Below, piece by piece: positions 40,495 through 50,281 of a DNA stretch of 64,000 nt. The stretch is from Chloroflexota bacterium. GTDB taxonomy: Bacteria > Chloroflexota > Anaerolineae > DTLA01. Every line of letters begins with the position of its first letter. The stretch's first letter is position 1. Where the stretch lies: NCBI GenBank assembly GCA_014874485.1, contig JADBJK010000011.1, forward strand, positions 79,636-143,635, given 5' to 3'. The notes beneath the pieces are model-generated. The model was not told the origin of the DNA. It made no database searches and saw nothing but the letters and a program-made list of their open reading frames with translations. Position numbers and translations under genes: made by a program.

Positions 40495-41637
40495 ATGCGA
40501 TCAGGGGGAATGGGAGGAAAACGGAAAATCCGAGTTGGCGTCATCCTCGGCGGGCGCTCCGGCGAGCACGAGGTCTCGCTGGTCTCCGCCCAGTCGGTGA
40601 TGAACGCCATGGACAAAACCAAATACGAGGTCATCCCGATTGCCATCACCAAAGAGGGGCGGTGGATCGCGGGCGGCGACCCCGTCGCGGCGCTGAAGGG
40701 CCTGCCGGCGGAAGACACGCACCACACGGCCCTGCTCGGCGACCCCACCCAGCGCGGGCTGGTGCCCCAAGACGCCATGGAGGCGGTGGAGCGCGCGGCC
40801 CCGGTGGAACTGGACGTCGTCTTCCCGGTGCTCCACGGCCCCTACGGCGAGGACGGCACGGTGCAGGGCCTGCTGGAACTGGCCGACATCCCCTACGTGG
40901 GGGCCGGCGTACTGGGGTCTGCCCTGGGCATGGACAAGGCCGCGATGAAGGATGTCTTCAAGGCCCACGGCCTGCCCATTGTCCGATACCGGGTGTACAA
41001 GCGGCTGGAACTGGACCGGAATCAGAAGCAGGTGGAAGACGAGATTGAGCGGGAACTGGGCTATCCCTGTTTCGTCAAGCCGGCGAACCTGGGATCCAGC
41101 GTCGGCGTGTCCAAGGTGCACGACCGCGCCGAACTGGGCCCCGCCCTGCTCCTGGCCGCGTCCTACGACCGCAAAATCGTGGTGGAGCAAGGCATCAACG
41201 CCAGGGAGATTGAGTGCAGCGTGCTCGGCAACGACGAGCCGGAGGCATCGGTGCTGGGGGAAATCATCCCCTGCAACGAGTTCTACGATTACAACGCCAA
41301 GTACATAGACGGCCGCTCGGAACTCGTGATTCCCGCGCCGCTGCCCGATGACCTGGCCCAGCGGATTCGCCAACTGGCCATCCAGGCGTTCCTCGCGGTG
41401 GACTGCGCCGGGATGGCCCGGGTGGACTTCCTGCTGGATCGGGACACGCTTGATGTTTATGTCAACGAGGTCAACACGATACCGGGCTTCACCGCCATCA
41501 GCATGTATCCAAAACTCTGGGAGGCGAGCGGCCTGCCCTACCCGGCCCTGATTGACCGGCTGATAGAACTGGCCCTGGAGCGGCACGAGGAGAAACGCCG
41601 CACCCGGACCTCGTACACGCCGAAGGCAAAGGAATAG
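40495..41637 (+). CDS. ddl: D-alanine--D-alanine ligase
   Basis: ATP-grasp ligase supplying D-Ala-D-Ala to MurF. 380 residues: N-terminal [38 protein letters not shown]-binding [11 protein letters not shown], omega-loop [11 protein letters not shown] with the Tyr expected of D-Ala-specific enzymes, and [20 protein letters not shown]. An ATG five codons downstream (40510) is an alternative start. It follows murC by 3 nt; murB, often here, is absent. Confidence 0.94.
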   Translation: MRSGGMGGKRKIRVGVILGGRSGEHEVSLVSAQSVMNAMDKTKYEVIPIAITKEGRWIAGGDPVAALKGLPAEDTHHTALLGDPTQRGLVPQDAMEAVERAAPVELDVVFPVLHGPYGEDGTVQGLLELADIPYVGAGVLGSALGMDKAAMKDVFKAHGLPIVRYRVYKRLELDRNQKQVEDEIERELGYPCFVKPANLGSSVGVSKVHDRAELGPALLLAASYDRKIVVEQGINAREIECSVLGNDEPEASVLGEIIPCNEFYDYNAKYIDGRSELVIPAPLPDDLAQRIRQLAIQAFLAVDCAGMARVDFLLDRDTLDVYVNEVNTIPGFTAISMYPKLWEASGLPYPALIDRLIELALERHEEKRRTRTSYTPKAKE

Positions 41638-41643
41638 CGCGCA

Positions 41644-42453
41644 ATGGCTTGGATGGAGCGACGACGCAGGGTTACGAAACGCAGAGGGCACACCTTCGCC
41701 CAGGCGCATGCCATGCCCCGCACGGGCGTGAGGGGGACTGCCCGCCGCAAGCCCACGTTCTCGCGGGCGAAGGCGGTGGGCCTGGCGCTGGTGCTGCTTG
41801 CCGCCGTGGCCATCGTCGTCTTCTCCACATCGCCCGCCTTCTTCGTGTACAGCGACGAGACGCGCTACGTCGGCCTGCACCTGCTCACGCCCGAAGCCGT
41901 TTGGCAGGCGGCGGGCATCCCGGATGGGTTGAGCGTCTTCTTCGTCCACACGGGGCGCATCGCGCAGGCGTTGAGGACGCTGCCCGAGGTCAAGGACGTG
42001 CGGGTAACCCTGCGCATCCCCAACCGCCTGACCATCGCCATCACCGAGCGGGCGGTGCGGGCAGCCTGGACGCAGGCAGGCGCGACCTGGTGGGTGGATG
42101 AGACGGGCCACGTGCTCGCCCAAGCGCAGGGCGACATCCCTGCCGATGCCTTGCGCATCGCCAGCATGGTTTCGGCCCCGTTGCAGGCGGGCAGCGATGT
42201 CAGCGCGACGGCCGTCCGCTCGGCGCTGCGCTATCACGAACGGATGCCGGAGATCACCCGGTTCCGATACGCCGAGGACACGGGCCTGTCCCTGATGATG
42301 CCGGACGGCTGGCCCGTGCACGTCGGCGATGACCGCGACTGCGAACTGAAATTGGCGCGACTGAAAGCGCTTGTGGAGCATTTCGCGCAGCGGGGCATCC
42401 GCCCCGTGTACGTGGACCTGCGCGCACCCGACGCGCCCGCGTACAGGCGCTAG
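41644..42453 (+). CDS. ftsQ: Cell division protein FtsQ/DivIB
   Basis: Bitopic division protein. 269 residues: 45-residue very basic cytoplasmic N-terminus, membrane helix about 46-64 (GLALVLLAAVAIVVFSTS), POTRA-like domain (YVGLHLLTPEAVWQAAGIPD, LRTLPEVKDVRVTLRIPNRL, TIAITERAVRAAW) and a C-terminal FtsQ domain ending RPVYVDLRAPDAPAYRR. Position between ddl and ftsA is typical. Confidence 0.93.
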   Translation: MAWMERRRRVTKRRGHTFAQAHAMPRTGVRGTARRKPTFSRAKAVGLALVLLAAVAIVVFSTSPAFFVYSDETRYVGLHLLTPEAVWQAAGIPDGLSVFFVHTGRIAQALRTLPEVKDVRVTLRIPNRLTIAITERAVRAAWTQAGATWWVDETGHVLAQAQGDIPADALRIASMVSAPLQAGSDVSATAVRSALRYHERMPEITRFRYAEDTGLSLMMPDGWPVHVGDDRDCELKLARLKALVEHFAQRGIRPVYVDLRAPDAPAYRR

Positions 42454-42469
42454 GGAAGGAGACGAGGGT

Positions 42470-42826
42470 ATGTGGCTGCCGCTCATTGGTCTCCTAATCG
42501 GACTGATCATCGGGTCGGTTGTGTCCATCTCCATACCGGCGGAGTACGCCCGCTACACTGCGGTGGCGATCCTGGCGGCGCTGGACTCGGTGCTGGGCGC
42601 GGTGAGGGCGAACCTGGCGCACGAGTACGACAACGCCATCTTCATCACGGGGTTTTTCGGCAACACGCTGCTGGCCGCCATCCTGACGTTCCTAGGGGAC
42701 CGGCTGGGGGTGGAACTGTACTACGCGGCCATTTTCGCGTTTGGCGTCAGGCTGTTCAACAACCTGGCCCTCATCAGGCGGCATTTGCTCGTCCGGTTCA
42801 GGCGCAACCTGCGCCGCGCGTCGTAA
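42470..42826 (+). CDS. Small basic protein (SBP, DUF1290 family)
   Basis: 118 residues, three membrane helices: PLIGLLIGLIIGSVVSISIP, the FITGFFGNTLLAAILTFLGD segment and a third before a very basic C-terminus (RRHLLVRFRRNLRRAS). This is the small basic protein found next to ftsA/ftsZ or sepF in Firmicutes, Actinobacteria and Chloroflexi. Function unknown; association with division by position. GAGGGT precedes the ATG. Confidence 0.85.
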   Translation: MWLPLIGLLIGLIIGSVVSISIPAEYARYTAVAILAALDSVLGAVRANLAHEYDNAIFITGFFGNTLLAAILTFLGDRLGVELYYAAIFAFGVRLFNNLALIRRHLLVRFRRNLRRAS

Positions 42827-42857
42827 CGGCCGCCGCGTGGCGGACAGGAGGAACCAG

Positions 42858-44075
42858 GTGGAACAACTCGTTGCGGCAATAGATATCGGAACCACAAAGG
42901 TCTGCACCCTCATCGCCGAGGCACCCGGCGAGGGGTCTGTGCTCCGCATCATCGGCGTGGGCGAGAAGGATGCCCGCGGGATGCGCAAGGGCGTTGTCGT
43001 CAACGTGTCCGAAGCCGCCGAGGCCATCGCGGCATCGGTGGAGGAAGCGGTGCGCATCTCAGGCGTCCCCGTGGATGCCGCCTACGTCAGCGTGAGCGGC
43101 ACGCACATCACCTCGCTCAACAGCCGAGGCGTGGCCGCCATTGCCCGGCCCGACCGCGGCGTTTCCCAGGAGGACATTGACCGCGCCCTGCAAGGCGCGC
43201 GCGCCATCGCCATCCCCCACAACCAGGAGGTCATCCAGGCCATGCCGCGCGGCTACTCCATTGACGGCCACGACGGCATCACCGACCCGCTGGGGATGCA
43301 CGGGCATCGCCTGGAGGTGGAGGCCCACGTCATCACGGCGTCCGAGTCGGCCGTCCAGAACCTGCGCGACTGCGTCCTGGCGGCCAAGGTGGAGCCGCTG
43401 GGCCCCGTGCCCGACCCCATCGCCGCCGCCAAGGCCGTCCTGCGCCAGAGCGAACAGGAGGCGGGCGTCATCCTGGTGGACATCGGCGGCGGCACCACCA
43501 AGATCGCCGTCTTCGCCGACGGGTGCGCGCTGCACACGTCCATTATTGCTGTCGGCGGCGTGAACATCACCAACGACATCTGCTTCGGGCTGAAGGCCCC
43601 CTTTGAGGTCGCCGAGCAGATCAAGATCGCCCACGGCCACGCCATCCCCGACAAGGTGCGCCCCGACGAGACCGTGGACGTAACCGCGTTCGGCGACGAG
43701 ATGCCCCAGTTGGCGTCGCGGCGGTTCCTGGCCGAGATCATCCAGGCCCGCGTGGAGGAAATCTTCGCCCTGGTGCTCAAGGAAATCAAGCATTCGGGGT
43801 ACGACATCCTGCTGTCGGCAGGCGCGGTGCTGTGCGGCGGCACGGCCCAACTGCCGGGAATCAAGGAGGTCGCCCGCGAGGTCCTGCAGATGCCCGTCCG
43901 CATCGGCATTCCCACCGACCTGGAGGGGCTGACCGACCGCATCGTGGACCCGGCCCACGCCACGAGCGTTGGCCTCTTGCGATGGGGACTGGGCGACATG
44001 ACCGTCCCCCCCACCGAAGAAGGCAAATGGTCCGACCGAATCAAGCGTTGGTTTACGAATATCCTGCCGAGTTAG
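42858..44075 (+). CDS. ftsA: Cell division protein FtsA
   Basis: Actin-like membrane tether for FtsZ. 405 residues from GTG 42858 (AGGAGG upstream): phosphate-1 loop AIDIGTTKVCTLIAE, 1C domain (VVNVSEAAEAIAASVEEAVR), phosphate-2 loop DIGGGTTKIAVFADG, adenosine motif LCGGTAQLPGIKEVA, and a C-terminal amphipathic helix WSDRIKRWFTNIL that would bind the membrane. Confidence 0.96.
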   Translation: MEQLVAAIDIGTTKVCTLIAEAPGEGSVLRIIGVGEKDARGMRKGVVVNVSEAAEAIAASVEEAVRISGVPVDAAYVSVSGTHITSLNSRGVAAIARPDRGVSQEDIDRALQGARAIAIPHNQEVIQAMPRGYSIDGHDGITDPLGMHGHRLEVEAHVITASESAVQNLRDCVLAAKVEPLGPVPDPIAAAKAVLRQSEQEAGVILVDIGGGTTKIAVFADGCALHTSIIAVGGVNITNDICFGLKAPFEVAEQIKIAHGHAIPDKVRPDETVDVTAFGDEMPQLASRRFLAEIIQARVEEIFALVLKEIKHSGYDILLSAGAVLCGGTAQLPGIKEVAREVLQMPVRIGIPTDLEGLTDRIVDPAHATSVGLLRWGLGDMTVPPTEEGKWSDRIKRWFTNILPS

Positions 44076-44130
44076 ACCCGTACCGTAGAGAGGGAGGAAC
44101 CATCACAGAGCGCGAAAGGAGAATGACAGT

Positions 44131-45255
44131 ATGGTAGACCTAGTAGAGCCCGAGAATTTCGCCAGGATCAAAGTCATCGGGGTGGGCGGGGCCGGCTGCA
44201 ACGCAGTCAACCGCATGATTGAGGCCGGGCTGAGCGGCGTGGAGTTCATCGCCGTCAACACCGACGTGCAGGCTCTCATGCTCTCCAAAGCCCCCAAGCG
44301 CATCTCCATCGGCGAAAAACTGACCCGAGGGTTGGGCGCAGGCGGCGACCCCAACATCGGCCAGAAGGCCGCCGAGGAGAGCAGCGACGACCTGTACGAG
44401 GCCATCAACGGCGCGGACATGGTCTTCATCACGGCCGGCATGGGCGGCGGCACCGGCACGGGCGCGGCCCCCATCATCAGCCAGATCGCCAAGGAGACGG
44501 GCGCGCTCACCATCGGCGTGGTAACCAAGCCCTTCGGGTTTGAGGGCCAGCGCAAGAGCCGAACCGCCGAAGAAGGGCTGAGTCGCCTGCGCGAGCACGT
44601 GAACACGCTCATCGTCATCCCCAACGACCGCCTGCTCCAGATCGTGGACAAGAAGGCGCCCGTGGTGGAGGCTTTCCGCGTCGCCGACGACGCCCTTCGC
44701 CAGGGCATCCAGGGCATCTCGGAAGTGGTAACCGTGCCCGGGATGATCAACGTGGACTTCGCCGACGTTCGCGCCGTGATGCAGGAAGGCGGCTCGGCCC
44801 TCATGGCCGTGGGGCGGGGCAAGGGCGAGAACCGCGCCGTGGATGCCGCCAAGGCCGCCATCGCCAGCCCGCTCCTGGACGTTACCATTGAGGGCGCGCG
44901 CGGCGTGCTGTTCAACATCACCGCGGGCCGCGACCTCACCCTGAGCGAGGTGGACGCCGCCGCCAACATCATCAAGGCCACCGCCGACCCCGAAGCCAAC
45001 ATCATCTTCGGCGCCGTCATCAACGAGAGCATGAGCGATGAGGTGCAGATCACCGTCATCGCCACGGGGTTTGACGCCAAAGGCAAGGTGCTGCCCAGGC
45101 CCGCCGTGGTCCCGCAGCAGCGCCCCGCTGCCGCAGCGGCCACCGGCACCGACGGCAAGATCCGCGAGTTCCCGGTTCGCATCATCAACACGGACGACAT
45201 AGAGGTCCCGGCGTTCATCCGCAACGCCATGAACAAAGGACCCAAGCAGAACTAG
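44131..45255 (+). CDS. ftsZ: Cell division GTPase FtsZ
   Basis: Tubulin-like Z-ring protein. 374 residues: [15 protein letters not shown], tubulin signature GGGTGTG at 105-111, T7-loop [11 protein letters not shown], and a short linker leading to the conserved C-terminal peptide [11 protein letters not shown] that binds FtsA. AAGGAG precedes the ATG. Last gene of the dcw cluster. Confidence 0.98.
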   Translation: MVDLVEPENFARIKVIGVGGAGCNAVNRMIEAGLSGVEFIAVNTDVQALMLSKAPKRISIGEKLTRGLGAGGDPNIGQKAAEESSDDLYEAINGADMVFITAGMGGGTGTGAAPIISQIAKETGALTIGVVTKPFGFEGQRKSRTAEEGLSRLREHVNTLIVIPNDRLLQIVDKKAPVVEAFRVADDALRQGIQGISEVVTVPGMINVDFADVRAVMQEGGSALMAVGRGKGENRAVDAAKAAIASPLLDVTIEGARGVLFNITAGRDLTLSEVDAAANIIKATADPEANIIFGAVINESMSDEVQITVIATGFDAKGKVLPRPAVVPQQRPAAAAATGTDGKIREFPVRIINTDDIEVPAFIRNAMNKGPKQN

Positions 45256-45282
45256 CCTTTGACCACCGAGGAGATGGTCCGT

Positions 45283-45395
45283 TGTCATTGCGAGCGAAGC
45301 GAAGCATCTCGGTTGACTGTCATTCTGAGACGCGGAGCGCCGAAGAATCTCGCCAACCGGAGATTGCTTCGGGCGTTCCGCGCCCTCGCAATGAC
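45283..45395. repeat. Palindromic repeat with nested 77-bp-family unit
   Basis: Ends TGTCATTGCGAG and CTCGCAATGACA are exact inverted repeats. Nested inside is a single unit (CTGTCATTCTGAG ... GCGCCGAAGAATCTCG) of the same family as the tandem array at 50282-50780. Non-coding. The gap 45256-45682 holds this repeat and one further hairpin; the rest (45396-45548) is GC-rich without recognisable features. Confidence 0.75.
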
Positions 45396-45548
45396 ACACC
45401 ATGAATCCTGTGGTAGCGCAGTAGCGGCGCGCCCCGGCGACCGGGACACGGGGTTGGCCCGCGCGCCGCAACATGCACAACTCGGCGGCCCGCGCACGCA
45501 TCGCGTGGCTCTACATCGGCACTGCCTGCGTCGCGTCTTCCGAGAGGG

Positions 45549-45591
45549 GCCCGCCCGTTACCACGTCGCCATCGCGTGGTAACGGGCGGGC
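45549..45591. terminator. Perfect 17-bp hairpin between ftsZ and nrdR, possible terminator
   Basis: GCCCGCCCGTTACCACG pairs exactly with CGTGGTAACGGGCGGGC around a 9-nt loop. It lies 294 nt after ftsZ and before the nrdR promoter. There is no U-tract on either strand, so intrinsic termination is uncertain; it may instead be a mobile palindrome or an end-protecting structure. Confidence 0.45.
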
Positions 45592-45682
45592 AGTTCCCAC
45601 GGGCTTGCATCGCAACACGCCATCGCCCCTCGCCCCCTAACCTTAAATCTTGCGACACACGAATTTTTCAAACGAAAAACAC

Positions 45683-45711
45683 TTGCATTCTCGGCCCTTT
45701 CGTGGTATACT
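45683..45711 (+). promoter_or_regulatory. nrdR-nrdJ promoter (TTGCAT-N17-TATACT)
   Basis: -35 TTGCAT at 45683-45688 and -10 TATACT at 45706-45711, 17-nt spacer; predicted start near 45718, three bases before the first NrdR box. Confidence 0.75.
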
Positions 45712-45720
45712 GGGGACGCT

Positions 45721-45768
45721 CCACGACACATAGTGCCTAAAGCGCGCACCCCACCCTATATCTGGTAT
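45721..45768 (+). promoter_or_regulatory. Tandem NrdR boxes
   Basis: Compared with the published consensus ACACWATATMTWGTGT, box 2 at 45753-45768 (ACCCTATATCTGGTAT) matches 13 of 16 positions and box 1 at 45721-45736 (CCACGACACATAGTGC) about 11 of 16. Their starts are 32 bp apart, about three helical turns, the spacing typical for NrdR. Both lie just downstream of the predicted start, so bound NrdR should block transcription: autoregulation of nrdR and control of nrdJ. Confidence 0.7.
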
Positions 45769-45837
45769 GGTGTCGCTGTCTCAACCGTCGGGGAGCATTG
45801 TCGCCTCATTTGGCAGGCGGCGACGGAGGAGGACACC

Positions 45838-46311
45838 GTGCAGTGCCCTAACTGTGGAGAGCCGAACACCCAAGTGGTGGACACGCGGATGATCACCAAC
45901 GGCGTGCGCCGCCGCCGCCAGTGCCCCAAGTGCGGCCAGCGGTTCACCACCTACGAGTACCCCGCGTCCACGACCCCGCTCGTGGTCAAGAACGACGGGC
46001 GGCGCGAGGAGTTTGACCGCAACAAACTCCTCGCAGGCATCCGCAAAGCCTGCGCCAAGCGCCCCGTCAGCGCCGAGCAGATTGACGCCATCGTCGCCAG
46101 CGTGGAAAGCCAGATTCGCAACTCCCGCGCCAAGGAAATCTCGTCCGAGAAGATCGGCCAGATGGTGCTGGAGCAACTCCGCCAGATTGACAAAGTCGCC
46201 TACATCCGCTTCGCCTCGGTGTACCTCCGGATGGACGATCTGGAGGCCCTCAAGCAAGAAGTTGAGAAACTGCTGAAGTCCGGCGATCAGGAACCCACCA
46301 CGCGCCCCTAG
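45838..46311 (+). CDS. nrdR: Transcriptional repressor NrdR
   Basis: ATP/dATP-sensing repressor of ribonucleotide reductase genes. From GTG 45838 (GGAGGAGG upstream) 157 residues: zinc ribbon Cys3, Cys6, Cys29, Cys32, then an ATP-cone ([40 protein letters not shown]). The frame extends upstream but would run through its own NrdR box; NrdR proteins begin M-[RQ]-C-P-x-C, as here. It is 11 nt before nrdJ. Confidence 0.95.
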   Translation: MQCPNCGEPNTQVVDTRMITNGVRRRRQCPKCGQRFTTYEYPASTTPLVVKNDGRREEFDRNKLLAGIRKACAKRPVSAEQIDAIVASVESQIRNSRAKEISSEKIGQMVLEQLRQIDKVAYIRFASVYLRMDDLEALKQEVEKLLKSGDQEPTTRP

Positions 46312-46322
46312 GAGAGGACCCC

Positions 46323-48605
46323 ATGATTACCCTGGAACCCACTCTCACTGCGAATGCCTTGACCGTGTTGAAGAAGCGGTATCTGCGTAAGGACGAACAC
46401 GGCAACGCCGTGGAGACCCCCGCCGACATGTTCTGGCGAGTGGCATCCAACGTCGCCCAGGCCGAGCGCCTGTACGGCCCCGAAGACCGCGTGGAGTTCT
46501 GGGCACAGGCCTTCCACGAAATCATGGTCTCGCTGGATTTCCTGCCCAACTCGCCCACGCTGATGAACGCGGGCCGCAGGCTCCAGCAACTCTCGGCCTG
46601 CTTCGTCCTGCCCATTGAAGACTCCATGGTGAGCATCTTTGAGGGCATCAAGAACACCGCCCTCATCCACCAGAGCGGCGGTGGCACAGGCTTCTCCTTC
46701 TCGCGCCTGCGCCCCAAGAACGACGTGGTGCAGTCCACCAAGGGCATCTCCAGCGGCCCGGTCTCGTTCATGAAGGTCTTTGACGCCGCCACCGAGGCCA
46801 TCAAGCAGGGCGGAACCCGCCGCGGAGCCAACATGGCCATCCTGCGCGTGGACCACCCCGACATCCTGGAGTTCATCACCGCCAAGGACCAGGAGGGCGT
46901 CCTCTCCAACTTCAACCTCTCGGTCGGCATCACCGCCGAGTTCATGCGGGCGCTGGCCGAAGACGCCGACTACCCGCTCATCAACCCGCGCAACCGCCAG
47001 GAGACAGGCCGCCTGAAGGCGCGCGAGGTGTTTGATCTCATCACCCGCATGGCCTGGAAGAACGGCGAGCCAGGCGTCATCTTCCTGGACCGCATCAACG
47101 CCGCCAATCCCACGCCCCACCTGGGCGAGATTGAGAGCACCAACCCCTGCGGCGAGCAGCCCCTGCTCCCCTACGAGTCGTGCAACCTCGGCTCCATCAA
47201 CCTGGCCCACATGGTGCGCAACGGCGCGGTGGAGTGGGAGAAACTGCGGCAAGTGGTCAAGGTCGCCGTCCGCTTCCTGGACGACGTGATTGACATGAAC
47301 CGCTACCCCCTGCCCCAGATTGAGGAACTGACCAAGGCCAACCGCAAGATCGGCCTGGGCGTCATGGGCTTCGCCGAGATGCTCATCCAGTTGGGCATCC
47401 CCTACGACTCCCAGCAGGCCGTGGAGACCGCCGAGGCCGTCATGCGCACGGTACAAGAAACCGCATGGGAAGCCTCGGCTGCGCTGGCCAAGGAGCGTGG
47501 CCCGTTCCCCAGTTTCAAGGGCAGCCGCCTGGACAGGCCCGACGCCCCGCCCGTCCGCAACGCCACCGTAACCACCATCGCCCCCACCGGCAGCATCAGC
47601 ATCATCGCGGGATGCTCCAGCGGCATAGAGCCGTTGTTCGCCCTGGCCTACACGCGCCACGTCCTGGACAACGCCACCCTGCCAGAGGTCAACCCGCTGT
47701 TTGAGCGCGTGGCCCACGAGCGCGGCTTCTACTCGCCCGAACTCATGCGGGCCGTCGCCGAGCGCGGGGGCGTCCGCGGGCTGGACAACGTGCCCGAAGA
47801 CGTGCAGCGCATCTTCCCCACCGCCCACGACATCGCGCCCGAATGGCACGTCCGCATTCAGGCGGCTTTCCAGCGCTACACCGACAACGCCGTGTCCAAG
47901 ACCATCAACTTCCCCCGCGACGCCACGGTGGAAGACGTGCGCAAGGCCTACCTGATGGCCTACGAACTGGGGTGCAAGGGCATCACCGTGTACCGCGACG
48001 GGAGCCGCACCACGCAGGTTCTGCGCAAGGGCCACAGCGACAAGCCCGCCCAGTCTGCCGAACCCACCGACGCCGCCCCGCCGCCCTCGGTTCGCGTCCC
48101 CCGCACGCGCCCCGTCGTTACCCACGGGATCACCGAGAAGGTTGCGCTGGGCTGCAACCGCACCTTGTACATCACCATCAACGAGGACGACAAGGGCCTG
48201 TGCGAGGTCTTCCTGCAGATGGGGAAATCGGGCGGGTGCACGGCGTCCCAATCCGAGGCCATCGGGCGGCTCATCTCCCTGAGCCTGCGCTCGGGCATTG
48301 AGCCGAAGGCCATCATCAAGCAACTCAAGGGCATCCGCTGCCCCTTCCCCGTGTGGCACAACGGCAACGTGGCCTTCTCGTGCTCCGATGCCATCGGTCG
48401 CGCGCTGGAGCGCTACCTGGGCATTCAGCCGCACCAGTCCGACGCGCCGCCCGAGGCCCACTCTGAAGCCGACGAATCCCGCGACAAGCAGAGGGACAAA
48501 TCCCCGCTGGACTTCTCGCCCGAGTGCCCCGAATGCGGCGGCATCCTGGAGTTCGTGGAAGGGTGCATGACCTGCCGCATGTGCGGCTACTCGCAGTGCG
48601 GGTGA
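46323..48605 (+). CDS. nrdJ: Adenosylcobalamin-dependent (class II) ribonucleotide reductase
   Basis: Reduces ribonucleotides to deoxyribonucleotides using a B12-derived radical, independent of oxygen. 760 residues. The catalytic N-x-C-x-E motif is Asn274-Cys276-Glu278, followed by [15 protein letters not shown]-terminal TSCPD-type domain ([34 protein letters not shown]) precedes the redox-active tail with CPECGG and [13 protein letters not shown]. No N-terminal ATP-cone is evident. Operon partner of nrdR. Confidence 0.95.
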   Translation: MITLEPTLTANALTVLKKRYLRKDEHGNAVETPADMFWRVASNVAQAERLYGPEDRVEFWAQAFHEIMVSLDFLPNSPTLMNAGRRLQQLSACFVLPIEDSMVSIFEGIKNTALIHQSGGGTGFSFSRLRPKNDVVQSTKGISSGPVSFMKVFDAATEAIKQGGTRRGANMAILRVDHPDILEFITAKDQEGVLSNFNLSVGITAEFMRALAEDADYPLINPRNRQETGRLKAREVFDLITRMAWKNGEPGVIFLDRINAANPTPHLGEIESTNPCGEQPLLPYESCNLGSINLAHMVRNGAVEWEKLRQVVKVAVRFLDDVIDMNRYPLPQIEELTKANRKIGLGVMGFAEMLIQLGIPYDSQQAVETAEAVMRTVQETAWEASAALAKERGPFPSFKGSRLDRPDAPPVRNATVTTIAPTGSISIIAGCSSGIEPLFALAYTRHVLDNATLPEVNPLFERVAHERGFYSPELMRAVAERGGVRGLDNVPEDVQRIFPTAHDIAPEWHVRIQAAFQRYTDNAVSKTINFPRDATVEDVRKAYLMAYELGCKGITVYRDGSRTTQVLRKGHSDKPAQSAEPTDAAPPPSVRVPRTRPVVTHGITEKVALGCNRTLYITINEDDKGLCEVFLQMGKSGGCTASQSEAIGRLISLSLRSGIEPKAIIKQLKGIRCPFPVWHNGNVAFSCSDAIGRALERYLGIQPHQSDAPPEAHSEADESRDKQRDKSPLDFSPECPECGGILEFVEGCMTCRMCGYSQCG

Positions 48606-48626
48606 TACCGCAGAGACCGTCGGGGG

Positions 48627-50105
48627 CTACACCGCGTGCAGCCGCGCCGCCACGGCCTCGCTGACGGCCGTTACCGCCCGCGGACGCCGCAGGAACCCCT
48701 CCAGGTGGATGTCGTCCACGTACAGCGACAGGTGCAGCAGCCTACCGGCGGCGCTCGCCCGCCTCAGCGCCACCAGTGGACACTTCCACGCGGGCGTTAC
48801 GGGCTTGAACGAGGCCGGCAGCCAATCGCGAAACGCGGCGACCATGTCGTCCAGCCGCTGCGCCTCGTAGAGGCTGGGATTCTTCAGGTGGTGGCGCAGG
48901 TCATTCATGTGCCGAGCGAGCGTGCGAATGCGGCTCTCGGCGTCGTCCAATAGCCGCGCGGCATCGTCGGGAAAGCGGCGCAGTTGCGGGTCTTGCGCCC
49001 GCGCTCGCGCCCACGCCCGCATCGCCGTCTTCAGTTGCTCATCGTAGGTGTCCAGCGCATCCAGTTCCTTGACAATGGCCGCCGTCTCGTCGGACGACAG
49101 CCCGCCCTTCTCCACGCCGCGGATGACCGCCAGTAGGCGATCCAGCAGCGCCATCATCCGCGCCTGCCGCAAGTCCAACTGCCGCTCGCGCCGCAGCGCC
49201 GAAATCCCCCAGCGCAGTTCCCGCCCCCTGGGCGATTTCGGGTCGCACTCGGCCAGCGCCCGCCGCATCGCCCCCAGTTTGGTCGGCAGGTCGCCCAGGA
49301 TGTACGGGTTCGCGTCGGACACCTCGCGCAGGATGGCCTCGGCCCGCTCCAGCGGCACGTTGTCGGGCACGGCCACCTCCAGCGTTACGCGCAGGTCGGG
49401 GCTAGGCCGCGTGAGGTTCGTGATCTTCGTCGCCGCGAGGACGCTGTTGGGCACGTAGATGTCGCAGTGCTCCTCGGTGTTGTACAGCGTCGTAACGCGC
49501 AGGCCGATGCGCCGAATCTGGCACACCACGCCGTCCCAAATGATGAGATCGCCGAACCGGAACGGCGTGTCAATGAGGAGCGTCAGCCCGCCCAGGATGT
49601 TGCCCAGCGTGTCGCGGAGTGCCAAGCCCACGATGAGGGCCGCGCCGCCTGTGGTCAGCACCACCGTGGAGATGTCGGCCCCCAGCAGGCGAAGCATCAG
49701 AATCGCGCCGACGCCACCGACAACCACCGGCGCCAGCACGTCCAGCACCGGCACCAGCACATCGTCAAAACTGGATTCGCTCCGCTGGGCCAGGCGCCGG
49801 CCGTAGTACAACACCGAGTCGCGCATCAGCCGCCACATGGCCCACGTCGTGATCCCGATGCGCAGCAGATTGGCGACGGTGTTGATGGTGGCCTTCCCGC
49901 CGTCCGTCAGGGCGCTGCGGTTCGTCAGGCTGATGATCGCCGTGAGGATGAGGAGCAGAAGCGTGGGCCACTGCAGCACGCCCACCACCACGTCGTCAAT
50001 ATCGTTCGGCGTGCGCCGCGCCCACCACGCCAGCAGGCCGAACAGCAGGATGGCCGCCCCCGCGATAGCGCCCAACCACGACAGTACCATTCCCCAATCC
50101 AGCAT
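48627..50105 (-). CDS. MscS-family mechanosensitive channel
   Basis: 492 residues from ATG 50105 (GGAGGAAAG upstream). N-terminal helices (WLGAIAGAAILLFGLLAWWA, TLLLLILTAIISLTN), a pore-type helix LTTGGAALIVGLALRDTLGN followed by ILGGLTLLIDTPFRFGD, and the beta domain GVVCQIRRIGLRVTTLYNTE with NSVLAATKITNLTRP. A long helical C-terminal extension of about 200 residues (rich in Arg/Ala/Asp) is unusual for MscS and may be a cytosolic sensor or oligomerisation domain. Convergent with nrdJ, 21 nt apart. Confidence 0.88.
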   Translation of the reverse strand: MLDWGMVLSWLGAIAGAAILLFGLLAWWARRTPNDIDDVVVGVLQWPTLLLLILTAIISLTNRSALTDGGKATINTVANLLRIGITTWAMWRLMRDSVLYYGRRLAQRSESSFDDVLVPVLDVLAPVVVGGVGAILMLRLLGADISTVVLTTGGAALIVGLALRDTLGNILGGLTLLIDTPFRFGDLIIWDGVVCQIRRIGLRVTTLYNTEEHCDIYVPNSVLAATKITNLTRPSPDLRVTLEVAVPDNVPLERAEAILREVSDANPYILGDLPTKLGAMRRALAECDPKSPRGRELRWGISALRRERQLDLRQARMMALLDRLLAVIRGVEKGGLSSDETAAIVKELDALDTYDEQLKTAMRAWARARAQDPQLRRFPDDAARLLDDAESRIRTLARHMNDLRHHLKNPSLYEAQRLDDMVAAFRDWLPASFKPVTPAWKCPLVALRRASAAGRLLHLSLYVDDIHLEGFLRRPRAVTAVSEAVAARLHAV

Positions 50106-50281
50106 ACTTTCCTCCGCGACGTGAAACGTGAATAGGGCGCTTCGGACGGGCCCGGCAGCACGCCGCAATGCCCTGCCCGCGCCAGGGCGGGTTCAAAAGC
50201 CAACAGCGGCCCCGAAATGGGCGATCAGAGCGCACCCGCGGGTCGCATGGCCCTCTTCGCTACCGTGGCCCTTGATTGCAC

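Noticed and set aside
45283..45395. Palindrome after ftsZ considered as an intrinsic terminator
   Set aside because: No U-tract, and the same sequence family recurs as a dispersed and tandem repeat, so it is annotated as a repeat.
45712..45837. Cobalamin riboswitch before the class II reductase operon
   Set aside because: The leader is only about 120 nt, has no B12-box-like sequence, and holds NrdR boxes instead.
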